From contig JAUKPH010000026.1 of assembly GCA_030549335.1 (NCBI GenBank), positions 992,001 through 1,056,000 of the forward strand: a stretch of 64,000 nt of DNA, written 5' to 3'. Below the pieces are notes generated by a model, which saw only the letters and a program-made list of their open reading frames with translations, made no database searches and was not told the origin of the DNA. Position 1 is the stretch's first letter, and the number at the start of each line of letters is the position of its first letter. The stretch is from Pontederia crassipes (Eukaryota; Streptophyta; Magnoliopsida; Commelinales; Pontederiaceae). Below, piece after piece: positions 38,120 through 48,838 of the stretch. A program made the position numbers and the translations under genes.

Positions 38120-39668
38120 TTGATGCATGGTGAGATGATTGGGACGAAAAAATGGACTCGGATGAAAATTTTCCGGGGGTGCGAAATTTCGCGCGCGCGC
38201 CTTTTACTCGTGTTTTCAGCCAAGAAGGTCAAAGAATGCGAAGTTTTTGACGTTGTCAAAAGATTCCAAATTTTTTACGCTTTCGTGCCTGTTGATGCAT
38301 GGTGAGATCATTGGGACGAAAAAAAGGACTCAGGCGCAAATTTTCCGGGTGTGCGAAATTTCGCGCGCGCGCCTTTTACTCGTGTTTTCAGCCAAGAAGG
38401 TCAAAAAACGCGAAATTTTTGACGCTGTCAAAAGATGCCAAATTTTCGACGCTTTCGTGCCTGTTGATGCATGGTGAGATGATTGGGACGAAAAAAAGGA
38501 CTCAGGCGCAAATTTTCCGGGGGTGCGAAATTTCGCACGCGCGCCTTTTACTCGTGTTTTCAGCCAAGAAGGTCAAAAGACGCGAAATTTTTGACGCTAT
38601 CAAAAGACGCCAAATTTTCGACGCTTTCGTGCCTATTGATGCATGGTGAGATGATTGGGACGAAAAAATGGACTCGGATGAAAATTTTCCGGGGGTGCAA
38701 AATTTCGCGCGCGCGTCTTTTACTCGTGTCTTCAGCCAAGGTCAAAAAATGCGAAGTTTTTGACGTTGTCAAAAGATTCCAAATTTTTTACGCTTTCGTG
38801 CCTGTTGATGCATGATGAGATCATTGGGACGAAAAAAAGGACTCAGGCGCAAATTTTCCCGGTGTGCGAAATTTCGCGCGCGCGCGCCTTTTACTCCTGT
38901 TTTCAGCCAAGAAGGTCAAAAAATGCGAAATTTTTGACGCTGTCAAAAGATGCCAAATTTTCGACGCTATCGTGCATGTTGATGCATGGTGAGATGATTG
39001 GGACGAAAAAAAGGACTCAGGCGCAAATTTTCCGGGGGCGCGAAATTTCGTGCGCGCGGCTTGTACTCGTGTCTTCAGCCAAGAAGGTAAAAAAATGCGA
39101 AATTTTTTGCGCTGTCAAAAGATGCCAAATTTTCGACGCTTTCGTGTCTGTTGATGCATCGTGAGATGATTGGGACGAAAAAATGGACTCGGATGAAAAA
39201 TTTCCGGGGGTGCGAAATTTCGCGCGCGCGCCTTTTACTCGTGTTTTCAGCCAAGAAGGTCAAAAAATGCGAAGTTTTTGACGTTGTCAAAAGATTCCAA
39301 AATTTTTACGCTTTCGTGCCTATTGATGCATGGTGAGATCATTGGGACGAAAAAAAGGACTCAGGCGCAAATTTTCCGGGTGTGCGAAATTTCGCTGCGC
39401 GCGCCTTTTACTCGTGTTTTCAGCCAAGAAGGTCAAAAAACGCGAAATTTTTGACGCTGTCAAAAGATGCCAAATTTTCGACGCTTTCGTGCCTATTGAT
39501 GCATGGTGAGATGATTGGGACGAAAAAAAGGACTCAGGTGCAAATTTTCTGGGGGTGCAAAATTTCGCACGCGCGCCTTTTACTCGTGTTTTCAGCCAAG
39601 AAGGTAAAAAAAACGCGAAATTTTTGACGCTATCAAAAGATGCCAAATTTTCGAAGCTTTCGTGCCTG
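38120..39668. repeat. Trimer higher-order repeat, three copies
   Basis: Three units start at 38120 (516 bp), 38636 (515 bp) and 39151 (518 bp). Each begins with a class A monomer carrying GCGAAGTTTTTGACGTTGTC and AAAAGATTCC, followed by a class B monomer with GATCATTGGG and a GTGTGCG-type site (CCGGGTGTGCG or CCCGGTGTGCG), then another class B monomer. The middle unit has lost three bases in CAGCCAAGGTC. This is the shortest clear A-B-B periodicity in the window. Confidence 0.8.
38464..38635. repeat. Reference monomer, class B
   Basis: A 172-bp copy with the class B diagnostic segment AAGGACTCAGGCGCAAATTT in place of the class A segment. The rest of the monomer matches class A at most positions, so the classes are best seen as alleles of one satellite that differ in a block of about 17 bp. 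Class B is the commonest type from 47 to 64 kb, where it often carries TTGTACTCGTG or TTTTCTGCC variants. Confidence 0.88.
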
Positions 39669-39998
39669 TTGATTCATGGTGAGATGATTGGGATGAAAAA
39701 ATGGACTCGGATGAAAATTTTACGGGGGTGCGAAATTTCGCGCACGCTTTACTGGTGTTTTCAGCCAAGAAGGTTAAAAAATGCGAAATTTTTTACGCTA
39801 TCAAAAGATGCCAAATTTTCGACGCTTTCGTGCCTGTTGATGCATGGTGAGATGATTGGGACGAAAAAATGGACTCGGATGAAAATTTTTCGGGTGTGCG
39901 AACTTTCGCGCGCGCGCCTTTTACTGGTGTTTTCAGCCAAGAAGGTCAAAAAGTGCGAAATTTTTTACACCGTCAAAAGATGCTAAATTTTCGACGCT
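39669..39998. repeat. Transitional monomers between A/B and class C
   Basis: About two monomers with the class A segment CTCGGATGAAAATTTT but with ACTGGTG and GAAATTTTTTAC, features usual in class C surroundings. One has a shortened CG tract (CGCGCACGCTTTACTGG). Such mixes show that the class segment and the GGTG site can be exchanged separately. Confidence 0.75.
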
Positions 39999-41208
39999 TT
40001 CATGCCTATTGATGCATGGTGAAATGATTGGGATGAAAAAATGGACTCGGAACGAAATTTTCCGGGGGTGCGAAATTTCGCGCGCGCCTCTTACTAGTGT
40101 TTTCAGTCAAGAAGGTCAAAAAATGCGAAATTTTTTATAACGCCCAAAGATGCTAAATTTTCGACACTTTCGTGCCTGTTGATGCATGGTGAGATGATTG
40201 TGACGAAAAAATGGACTCGGAACGAAATTTTCCGGGGGTTCTAAATTTTGCGCGCGCGCCTTTTACTGGTGTTTTCAGCCAAGAAGGTCAAAAAACCCGA
40301 AATTTTTTACGCTGTCAAAAGATGCCAAATTTTTTACGCTTTCATGACTGTTGATTCATGGTGAGATGATTGGGACGAAAAAATGGACTCGGAACGATAT
40401 TTTCTGGGGGTGCGAAATTTCGCGCGCGCGCCTTTTACATGTGTTTTCAGCCAAGAAGGTCAAAAAATGCAAAAATTTTTACGCTGTCAAAAGATTCCAA
40501 ATTTTCGATGCTTTCGTGCCTGTTGATGCATGGTGAGATGATTGGGACGAAAAAATGGACTCGGAACTATATTTTCAGGGGGATCTAAATTTCGCGCGCG
40601 CGCCTTTTACTGGTGTTTTCAGCCAAGAAGGTCAAAAAATGCGAAATTTTTTACACCGTCAAAAGATGCTAAATTTTCGACGCCTTCGAGCCTGTTGATG
40701 CATGGTGAGATGATTGGGATGAAAAAATGGACTCGGAACGAAATTTTCCGGGGGTGCAAAATTTTGTGCGCCCCTTTTACTGGTGTTTTCAGTCAAGAAG
40801 GTCAAAAAATGCTAAATTTTTTATACCACCCAAAGATGCTAAATTTTCGACGCTTTCGTGCCTGTTGATGCATGGTGAGATGATTGGGACGAAAAAATGG
40901 ACTCGGAACGATATTTTCAGGGGGATCTAAATTTCGCCCGCGCGCCTTTTACTGGTGTTTTCAGCCAAGAAGGTCAAAAAACGCGAAATTTTTTGCGCTG
41001 TCAAAAGATGCCAAATTTTTTACGCTTTCGTGCCTGTTGATTCATGGTGAGATGATTGGGACGAAAAAATGGACTCGGAACGAAATTTTCCGGGGGTGCG
41101 AAATTTCGCGCGCCCGCCTTTTACAGGTGTTTTCAGCCAAGAATGTCAAAAAATGCAAAATTTTTTACGCTGTCAAAAGATGCCAAATTTTCGACGCTTT
41201 CGTGCCTG
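39999..41208. repeat. Class C island 2, a copy of island 1
   Basis: This aligns with 33990-35199 at an offset of 6008-6010, sharing ACTAGTG, ACGCCCAAAGATGCTAAATT, GATTGTGACG, GGGTTCTAAATTT, TTTTACATGTG, GGGGGATCTAAATTTCG, TTGTGCGCCCC and TTTTACAGGTG. Point differences are more frequent than between adjacent HOR copies, so this duplication is older or diverges faster. Confidence 0.85.
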
Positions 41209-41826
41209 TTGATGCATGGTGAGATGATTGGGACGAAAAAATGGACTCAGATGAAAATTTTTCGGGTGTGCGAAATTTCGCGCGCGCGCCTTTTACTGGT
41301 GTTTTCAGCCATGAAGGTCAAAAAATGCGAAATTTTTTGCGTTGTCAAAAGATGCCAAATTTTTTACGCTTTCGTGCCTGTTGATGTGTGGTGAGATGAT
41401 TGGGATGAAAAAATGGACTCAGATGAAAATTTTCCGGGGGTGCGAAATTTCGCGCGTTCCTTTAACTCGTGTTTTCAGCCAAGAAGGTCAAAAAACGCGA
41501 AATTTTTGACGTTGTCAAAAGATGCCAAATTTTCGACACCTTCTTTCCAGTTGATGCATGGTGAGATAATTGGGACAAAAAAAAGGACTCAGGCGCAAAC
41601 TTTCCGGGGTGAGAAATTTCGCGCGCGCGCCTTTTACTCGTGTTTTCAGCCAAGAAGGTCAAAAAATGCGAAATTTTTGATGCTGTCAAAAGATGCCAAA
41701 TTTTCGACGCTATCGTGCATGTTGATGCATGGTGAGATGATTGGGACGAAAAATAGGACTCGGATGAAAATTTTCCTGGGGTGAGAAATTTCGCACGGAC
41801 GCCTTTTACTCGTGTTTTCAGCCAAG
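41209..41826. repeat. Transition and second HOR-derived fragment
   Basis: After one class A/GGTG monomer with TTGATGTGTGG, the sequence from about 41426 to 41826 follows 36107-36507 at an offset of 5319: TTTAACTCGTG, ACACCTTCTTTCCAG, GATAATTGGGACAAAA, ATTTTCCTGGGG, CACGGACGCC. A short HOR scrap thus follows class C island 2, as a longer one follows island 1. Confidence 0.82.
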
Positions 41827-41850
41827 AAATTTTTTGACAGCATGTGAAAT
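41827..41850. other. Irregular junction between HOR fragment and class C domain
   Basis: Where a monomer should read CCAAGAAGGTCAAAAAATGC, it reads CCAAGAAATTTTTTGACAGC followed by ATGTGAAATTTTTTGCG. The GGTCAAAAA stretch is replaced and a second AAATTTTTTG-like piece is present. No other monomer shows this. It marks a non-homologous or slipped join. Confidence 0.85.
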
Positions 41851-43595
41851 TTTTTGCGTTGTCAAAAGATGCCAAATTTTCGACGCTTTCATGCCTGTTG
41901 ATGCATGGTGAGATGATTGGGACGAAAAAATGGACTCGGAACGAAATTTTTCGGTTGTGCAAAATTTCGCGCGCGCCTTTTACTGGTGTGCGCCAAGAAG
42001 GTAAAAAAACATAAAAATTTTTTACGCTGTCAAAAGATGCCAAATTTTCGACGCTTTCGTGCCTGTTGATGCGTGGTGAGATGATTGGGATGAAAAAATG
42101 GACTCGGATGAAAATTTTTAGGGTGTGCGAAATTTCGCGCGACCTCCTTTTACTGGTGTTTTCAGCCAAGAAGGTAAAAAAATACGAAATTTTTTACGCT
42201 ATCAAAAGATGCCAAATTTTTTACGCTTTCATGCTTGTTGATGCATGGTGAGATGATTGGGACGGAAAAATGGACTCGGATGAAATTTTTTCGGGGGTGC
42301 GGACTTTCGCGCGCGCGCCTTTTACCGGTGTTTTCAGCCAAGAAGGTCAAAAAACACGAAATTTTTTACGCTGTCAAAAGATGCCAAATTTTTGACGCTT
42401 TCGTGCTTGTTGATGCATGGTGAGATGATTGGGACGAAAAAATGGACTCGGATGAAATTTTTTCGGGGGTGGGAACTTTCGCGCTTGCGCCTTTTACTGG
42501 TGTTTTCAGCCAAGAAGGTCAAAAAATGCGAAATTTTTTGCGCTGTCAAAAGATGCCAAAATTTCGACGCTTTCGTGCCTGTTGATGCATGGTGAGATGA
42601 TTGGGACGAAAAAGTGGACTCGGAACGAAATTTTCCGGGGGTGCGAAATTTCGCGCGCTCGCTTTTACTGGTGTTTTCAGCCAAGAAGGTCAAAAAATGC
42701 AAATTTTTTTACGCTATCAAAAGATGCCAAATTTTCGATGCTTTCGTGGCTGTTGATGCATGGTGAGATGATTGGGATGAAAAAATGGACTCGGATGAAA
42801 ATTTTTCGGGTGTGCGAAATTTCGTGCGCGCGCCTTTTAGTGGTGTTTTCCGTCAAGAAGGTCAAAAAATGCAAAATTTTTTACGCTGTCAAAAGATGCC
42901 ATATTTTCAACGCTTTCGTGCATGTTGATGCATGATGAGATGATTGGGACGAAAAAATAGACTCAGATGAAAATTTTCCGGGTGTGCGAAATTTCGCGCG
43001 CGCGCCTTTTACTGGTGTTTTCAGCCAAGAAGGTCAAAAAACGCGAAATTTTTTGCGCTGTAAAAAGATGCCAAATTTTCGACACTTTCGTGCTTGTTGA
43101 TGCGTGGTGAGATGATTGGGATGAAAAAAATGGACTCGGAACGAAATTTTCCCGGTGGTGCGAAATTTCGCGCGCGCGCCTTTTACTGGTGTTTTCAGCC
43201 AAGAAAGTCAAAAAATACGAAATTTTTGACAATGTCAAAAGATGCCAACGCTTTCGTGCTTGTTGATGCATGGTGAGATGATTGGGACGAAAAAATGGAC
43301 TCGAAACGAAATTTTCCGGGGGTGGGAAATTTCGCGCGCGCGCCCTTTCAGCCAAGAAGGTCAAAAAATGCGAAATTTTTTACGCTGTCAAAAGATGCTA
43401 AATTTTCGACGCTTTCGTGCCTATTGATGCATGGTGAGATGATTGGGATGAAAAAATGGACTCGGAATGAAATTTTTCGGGGGTGCGAAATTTCGCGCGC
43501 GCGCCTTTTACTGGTGTTTTCAGCCAAGAAGGTCAAAAAATGCGAAATTTTTTGCGCTGTCAAAAGATGCCAAATTTTCGATGCTTTTGTGCCTG

Positions 43596-44454
43596 TTGAT
43601 GCATGGTGAGATGATTGGGACGAAAAAATGGACTCGGAACGAAATTTTCCGGGGGTGCGAAATTTTGCACACGCGCCTTTTACGGGTGTTTTCGGCCAAG
43701 AAGGTCAAAAAATGCAAAAAATTTTACGCTGTCAAAAGATGCCAAATTTTTGATGCTTTCGTTCCTGTTGATGCATGGTGAGATGATTGGGACGAAAAAT
43801 GGACTCGGATGAAAATTTTTCGGGTGTGCGAAATTTCGCGCGCGCGCATTTTAGTGGTGTTTTCAGTCAAGAAGGTCAAAAAACGCGAAATTTTTTGCGC
43901 TGTCAAAAGATGCCAAATTTTTTACGCTTTCGTGCCTGTTGATGCATGGTGAGATGATTGGGACGAAAAAATGGACTCGGAACGAAATTTTCCGGGGAGG
44001 CGAAATTTTGCACGCGCGCCTTTTACGGGTGTTTTCGGACAAGAAGGTCAAAAAATGCAAAATTTTTTATGCTGTCAAAAGATGCCAAATTTTCGATGCT
44101 TTCGTTCCTGTTGATGCATGGTGAGATGATTGGGACGAAAAAATGGACTCGGATGAAAATTTTTCGGGTGTGCGAAATTTCGCGCGTGCGCCTTTTAGTG
44201 GTGTTTTCAGTCAAGAAGGTCAAAAAACGCGAAATTTTTTGCGCTGTCAAAAGATGCCAAATTTTTTACGCTTTCGTGCCTGTTGATGCATGGTGAGATG
44301 ATTGGGACGAAAAAATGGACTCGGAACGAAATTTTTCGGTGGTGCGAAATTTCGCGCGCGCGCCTTTTACTGGTGTTTTCAGCCAAGAAGGTCAAAAAAT
44401 ACGAAATTTTTTACGCTGTCAAAATATGCCAAATATTCGACACTTTCGTGCCTG
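43596..44454. repeat. Class C dimer and trimer units preceding the 337-bp pair
   Basis: Monomers with the private right half TTTTACGGGTGTTTTCGG(C/A)CAAG and GTTCCTGTTGATGC start at 43596, 43939, 44455 and 44792, spacings 343, 516 and 337 bp. That is two, three and two monomers between successive copies, so a dimer arrangement with one extra monomer has begun to form. Confidence 0.78.
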
Positions 44455-44791
44455 TTGATGCATGGTGACATGATTGGGACGAAAAAATGGACTCGGAACG
44501 AAATTTTCCGGGGGTGCGAAATTTTGCACGCGCGCCTTTTACGGGTGTTTTCGGCCAAGAAGGTCAAAAAATGCAAAATTTTTTACGCTGTCAAAAGCCA
44601 AATTTTCGATGCTTTCGTTCCTGTTGATGCATGGTGAGATGATTGGGACGAAAAAATGGACTCGGATAAAAATTTTTCGGGTGTGCGAAATTTCGCGCGC
44701 GCTCCTTTTAGTGGTGTTTTCAGCCAAGAAGGTCAAAAAATGCGAAATTTTTTACGCTGTCAATGCCAAATTTTCGAAGCTTTCGTGCCTG
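44455..44791. repeat. Class C dimer, copy 1 (337 bp)
   Basis: Two shortened monomers (169 and 168 bp). The first reads CTGTCAAAAGCCAAATTTTC (lost GATGCC-type bases), the second CTGTCAATGCCAAATTTTCG. Both deletions recur in the next 337 bp. Confidence 0.9.
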
Positions 44792-45128
44792 TTGATGCGT
44801 GGTGAGATGATTGGGACGAAAAAATGGACTCGGAACGAAATTTTCCGGGGGTGCGAAATTTTGCACGCGCGCCTTTTACGGGTGTTTTCGGCCAAGAAGG
44901 TCAAAAAATGCAAAATTTTTTACGCTGTCAAAAGCCAAATTTTCGATGCTTTCGTTCCTGTTGATGCATGGTGAGATGATTGGGACGAAAAAATGGACTC
45001 GGATAAAAATTTTTCGGGTGTGCGAAATTTCGCGCGCGCTCCTTTTAGTGGTGTTTTCAGCCAAGAAGGTCAAAAAATGCGAAATTTTTTACGCTGTCAA
45101 TGCCAAATTTTCGAAGCTTTCGTGCCTG
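44792..45128. repeat. Class C dimer, copy 2 (337 bp)
   Basis: This repeats 44455-44791 with the same two small deletions. The only early difference I see is GGTGAGATGA against GGTGACATGA at the start. A recent tandem duplication. Confidence 0.9.
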
Positions 45129-45978
45129 TTGATGCGTGGTGAGATGATTGGGATGAAAAAATGGACTCGGAACGAAATTTTCCCGGTGGTGCGAAATTTC
45201 GCGCGCGCACCTTTTACTGGTGTTTTGTGCCAAGAAGGTCAAAAAATGCGAAATTTTTTACAATGTCAAAAGATGCAAAATTTTCGACGCTTTCGTGCTT
45301 GTTGATGCATGGTGAGATGATTGGGACGAAAAAATGGACTCGGAACGAAATTTTCCGGGGGTGGGAAATTTCGCGCGCGCGCCCTTTCAGCCAAGAAGGT
45401 CAAAAAATGCAAATTTTTTTACACTGTCAAAAGATGCCAAATTTTTTACGCTTTCGTGCCTGTTGATGCATGGTGAGATGATTGGGACGAAAAAATGGAC
45501 TCGGATGAAAATTTTTCGGGTGTGCGAAATTTTGCAAGCACGCCTTTTACTGGTGTTTTCAACCAAGAAGGTCAAAAAACGCGAAATTTTTTGCGCTGTC
45601 AAAAGATGCCAAATTTTTTACGCTTTCGTGACTGTTGATGCATGGTGCGATGATTGGGACGAAAAAATAGACTCAGAACGAAATTTTCCGGTGGTGCGAA
45701 ATTTCGCGCGCGCGCCTTTTACTGGTGTTTTCAGCCAAGAAGGTCAAAAAATATGAAATTTTTTACGCTGTCAAAATATGCCAAATTTTTGACACTTTCG
45801 TGCCTGTTGATGCGTGGTGAGATGATTGGGATGAAAAAATGGACTCAGATGAAAATTTTTCGGGTGTGCGAAATTTCGCGCGCGCGCCTTTTACTGGTGT
45901 TTTCAGCCAAGAAGGTCAAAAAACGCGAAATTTTTTGCGCTGTCAAAAGATGCTAAATTTTTTATACTTTCGTGCCTG

Positions 45979-47060
45979 TTGATTCATGGTGAGATGATTG
46001 GGACGAAAAAAAGGACTCAGGTGCAAATTTTCCGGGGGTGCAAAATTTCGCACGCACGCCGTTTACTCGTGTTTTCAGCCAAGAAGGTCAAAAAATGCGA
46101 AATTTTTGACGCTATCAAAAGATGCCAAATTTTCGACGCTTTCGTGCCTATTGATGCATGGTGAGATGATTGGGACGAAAAAATGGACTCGGATGAAAAT
46201 TTTCCGGGGGTGCGAAATTTCGCGCGCGCGCCTTTTACTGGTGTTTTCAGCCAAGAAGGTCAAAAAATGCAAAATTTTTTACGCTGTCAAAAGATGCCAA
46301 ATTTTCGATGCTTTCGTGGCTGTTGATGCATGGTGAGATGATTGGGATGAAAAAATGGACTCGCATGAAAATTTTTCGGGTGTGAGAAATTTCGCGCGCG
46401 CGCCTTTTAACGGTGTTTTCAGCCAAGAAGGTCAAAAAATGCAAAAATTTTTACGCTGTCAAAAGATGCCAAATTTTCAAAGCTTTCGTTCCTGTTGATG
46501 CATAGTTAGATGATTGGGACGAAAAAATGGACTCGGATGAAAATTTTTCGGGTGTGCGAAATTTCGTGCGCGCGTCTTTTAGTGGTGTTTTCCGTCAAGA
46601 AGGTCAAAAAATGTGAAATTTTTTACGCTGTCAAAAGATGCCATATTTTCAACGCTTTCGTGCATGTTGATGCATGATGAGATGATTGGGACGAAAAAAT
46701 AGACTCGTATGAAAATTTTCCGGGTGTGCGAAATTTCGCGCGCGCGCGCCTTTTACTGGTGTTTTCAGCCAAGAAGGTCAAAAAACGCGAAATTTTTTGC
46801 GCTGTAAAAAGATGCCAATTTTTTTACGCTTTCGTGACAGTTGATGCATGGTGAGATGATTGGGACGAAAAAATGGACTCGGAACGAAAAAATGCGAAAT
46901 TTCGTGCACGCGCCTTTTACTGGTGTTTTCAGCCAAGAAAGTCAAAAAATGCGAAATTTTTGACAATGTCAAAAGATGCCAAATTTTCGACGCTTTCGTG
47001 CTTGTTGATGCATTGTGAGATGATTGGGACGAAAAAATGGACTCGGAACGAAATTTTCCG
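45979..47060. repeat. Mosaic of A/B and class C monomers
   Basis: 45979-46200 carries class B then class A monomers with ACTCGTG. Then monomers with ACTGGTG, AACGGTG and AGTGGTG return, followed by a class C copy at about 46875 that has lost the TTTTCCGGGGG part (GAACGAAAAAATGCGAAATT). After 47060 the sequence is A/B only. Confidence 0.78.
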
Positions 47061-47349
47061 GGGGTGGAAAATTTCGCGCGCGCGCCTTTTACTCGTGTTT
47101 TCAGCCAAGAAGGTAAAAAAACGCGAAATTTTTGGCGCTGTCAAAAGATGCCAAATTTTCGACGCTATCGTGCATGTTGATGCATGGTGAGATGATTGGG
47201 ACGAAAAAAAGGACTCAGGCGCAAAATTTTTCGGGGGTGAGAAATTTCGCGCGCGCGCCTTTTACTCGTGTTTTCAGCCAAGAAGGTCAAAAAATGCGAA
47301 GTTTTTGACGCTGTCAAAAGATTCCAAATTTTTTATGCTTTCGTGCCTA

Positions 47350-47492
47350 TTGATGCATGGTGGGATCATTGGGACGAAAAAAAGGACTCAGGCGCAAATT
47401 TTCTGGGGGTGCGAAATTTCGCGCGCGCCTTTTACTCGTGTTTTCAGCCAAGAAGGTCAAAAAACGCGAAATTTTTTACGCTTTCGTGCCTG
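47350..47492. repeat. Truncated 143-bp monomer (27-bp deletion)
   Basis: ACGCGAAATTTTTTACGCTT joins the two direct repeats with loss of one 27-bp period. Its ACGC and TTTTTTACGC background differs from all the left-hand cases, so the event is probably independent. The CG tract is also 2 bp short. Confidence 0.85.
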
Positions 47493-48693
47493 TTGATGCA
47501 TGGTGAGATGATTGGGACGAAAAAAAGGACTCAGGCGCAAATTTTTCGGGGGTGCGAAATTTCGCGCACGCGCCTTTTACTCGTGTTTTCTGCCAAGAAA
47601 GTCAAAAAATGCGAAATTTTTGACGCTGTCAAAAAATGCCAAATTTTCGACGCTTTCATGCCTGTTGATGCATTGTGAGATGATTGGGACGAAAAAAGGA
47701 CTCAGACGCAAATTTTCTGGGGGTGCGAAATTTCGCGCGCGCGCCTTGTACTCGTGTTTTCAGCAAAGAAGGTCAAAAAATGCGAAATTTTTGACACTGT
47801 CAAAAGATGCCAAATTTTTGACGCTTTCGTGCATGTTGATGCATGGTGAGATAATTGGGACGAAAAAAAGGACTCAGGCGCAAATTTTCCGGGGGTGAGA
47901 AATTTCGCGCGCACGCCTGTTCTCGTGTTTTCAGCAAAGAAGGTCAAAAAATGCGAAATTTTTGACGCTGTCAAAAGATGCCAAATTTTCGACGCTTTCG
48001 TGCCTGTTGATGCATGGTGAGATGATTGGGACGAAAAAAAGGACTCAGGCGCAAATTTTCCTGGGGTGCAAAATTTTGCGTGCGCGCCTTTTACTCGTGT
48101 TTTCAGCCAAGAAGGTCAAAAAACGCGAAATTTTTTACGCTGTCAAAAGATGCCAAATTTTTGACGGTTTCCTGTCTTTTGATGCATGGTAAGATGATTG
48201 GGACGAAAAAAGGACTCAGGCGCAAATTTTTCGGGGGTGCGAAATTTCGCGCGCGCGCCTTTTACTCGTGTTTTCAGCCAAGAAGGTCAAAAAATGCGAA
48301 ATTTTTGACGCTGTCAAAAGATGCCAAATTTTCGACGCTATCGTGCATGTTGATGCATGGTGAGATGATTGCGACGAAAAAAGGGACTCAGGCGCAAATT
48401 TTTCGGGGATGAGAAATTTCGCGCGCACGCCTTTTACTCGTGTTTTCATCCAAGAAGGTCAAAAAATGCGAAGTTTTTGACGCTGTCAAAAGATTCCAAA
48501 TTTTTTATGCTTTTGTGCCTATTGATGCATGGTGGGATCATTGGGACGAAAAAAAGGACTCAGGCGCAAATTTTCCGGGGGTGCAAAATTTCGCGCGCGC
48601 GCCTTTTACTCGTGTTTTCAGCCAAGAAGGTCAAAAAACGCGAAATTTTTGACGTTGTCAAAAGATGCCAAATTTTCGACGCTATCGTGCCTG

Positions 48694-48838
48694 TTGATGC
48701 ATGGTGAGATGATTGGGACGAAAAAATGGACTCGGATGAAAATTTTCCGGGGATGCGAAATTTCGCGCGCGCGCCTTTTACTTGTGTTTTCAGCCAAGAA
48801 GGTCAAAAAATGCGAAATTTTTGACGCTTTCGTGCCTG
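48694..48838. repeat. Truncated 145-bp monomer (27-bp deletion)
   Basis: ATGCGAAATTTTTGACGCTT is followed directly by TCGTGCCTG. Same 27-bp loss, on a class A monomer, near but not identical to the one at 47350. Confidence 0.86.

Larger units (their letters stand above)
41851..45978. repeat. Class C-rich domain
   Basis: About 24 monomers with ACTGGTG, AGTGGTG or ACGGGTG sites and GAAATTTTTTACGC, mixing the class C segment GGACTCGGAACGAAATT with a class A-like segment that ends TTTTTCGGGTGTGCG. Irregular copies include an 8-bp loss at about 43248 (GATGCCAACGCTTTCG) and two with a shortened right flank of the CG tract, CGCGCCCTTTCAGCC, at about 43340 and 45379. Confidence 0.84.
47061..48838. 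repeat. B-rich array, proximal part
   Basis: About ten monomers, mostly class B. Segments at about 47.28-47.41 and 48.45-48.58 kb share GATTCCAAATTTTTTATGC and GGTGGGATCATTGGG about 1.17 kb apart, a partial duplication. Two monomers carry the 27-bp deletion. Confidence 0.78.
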
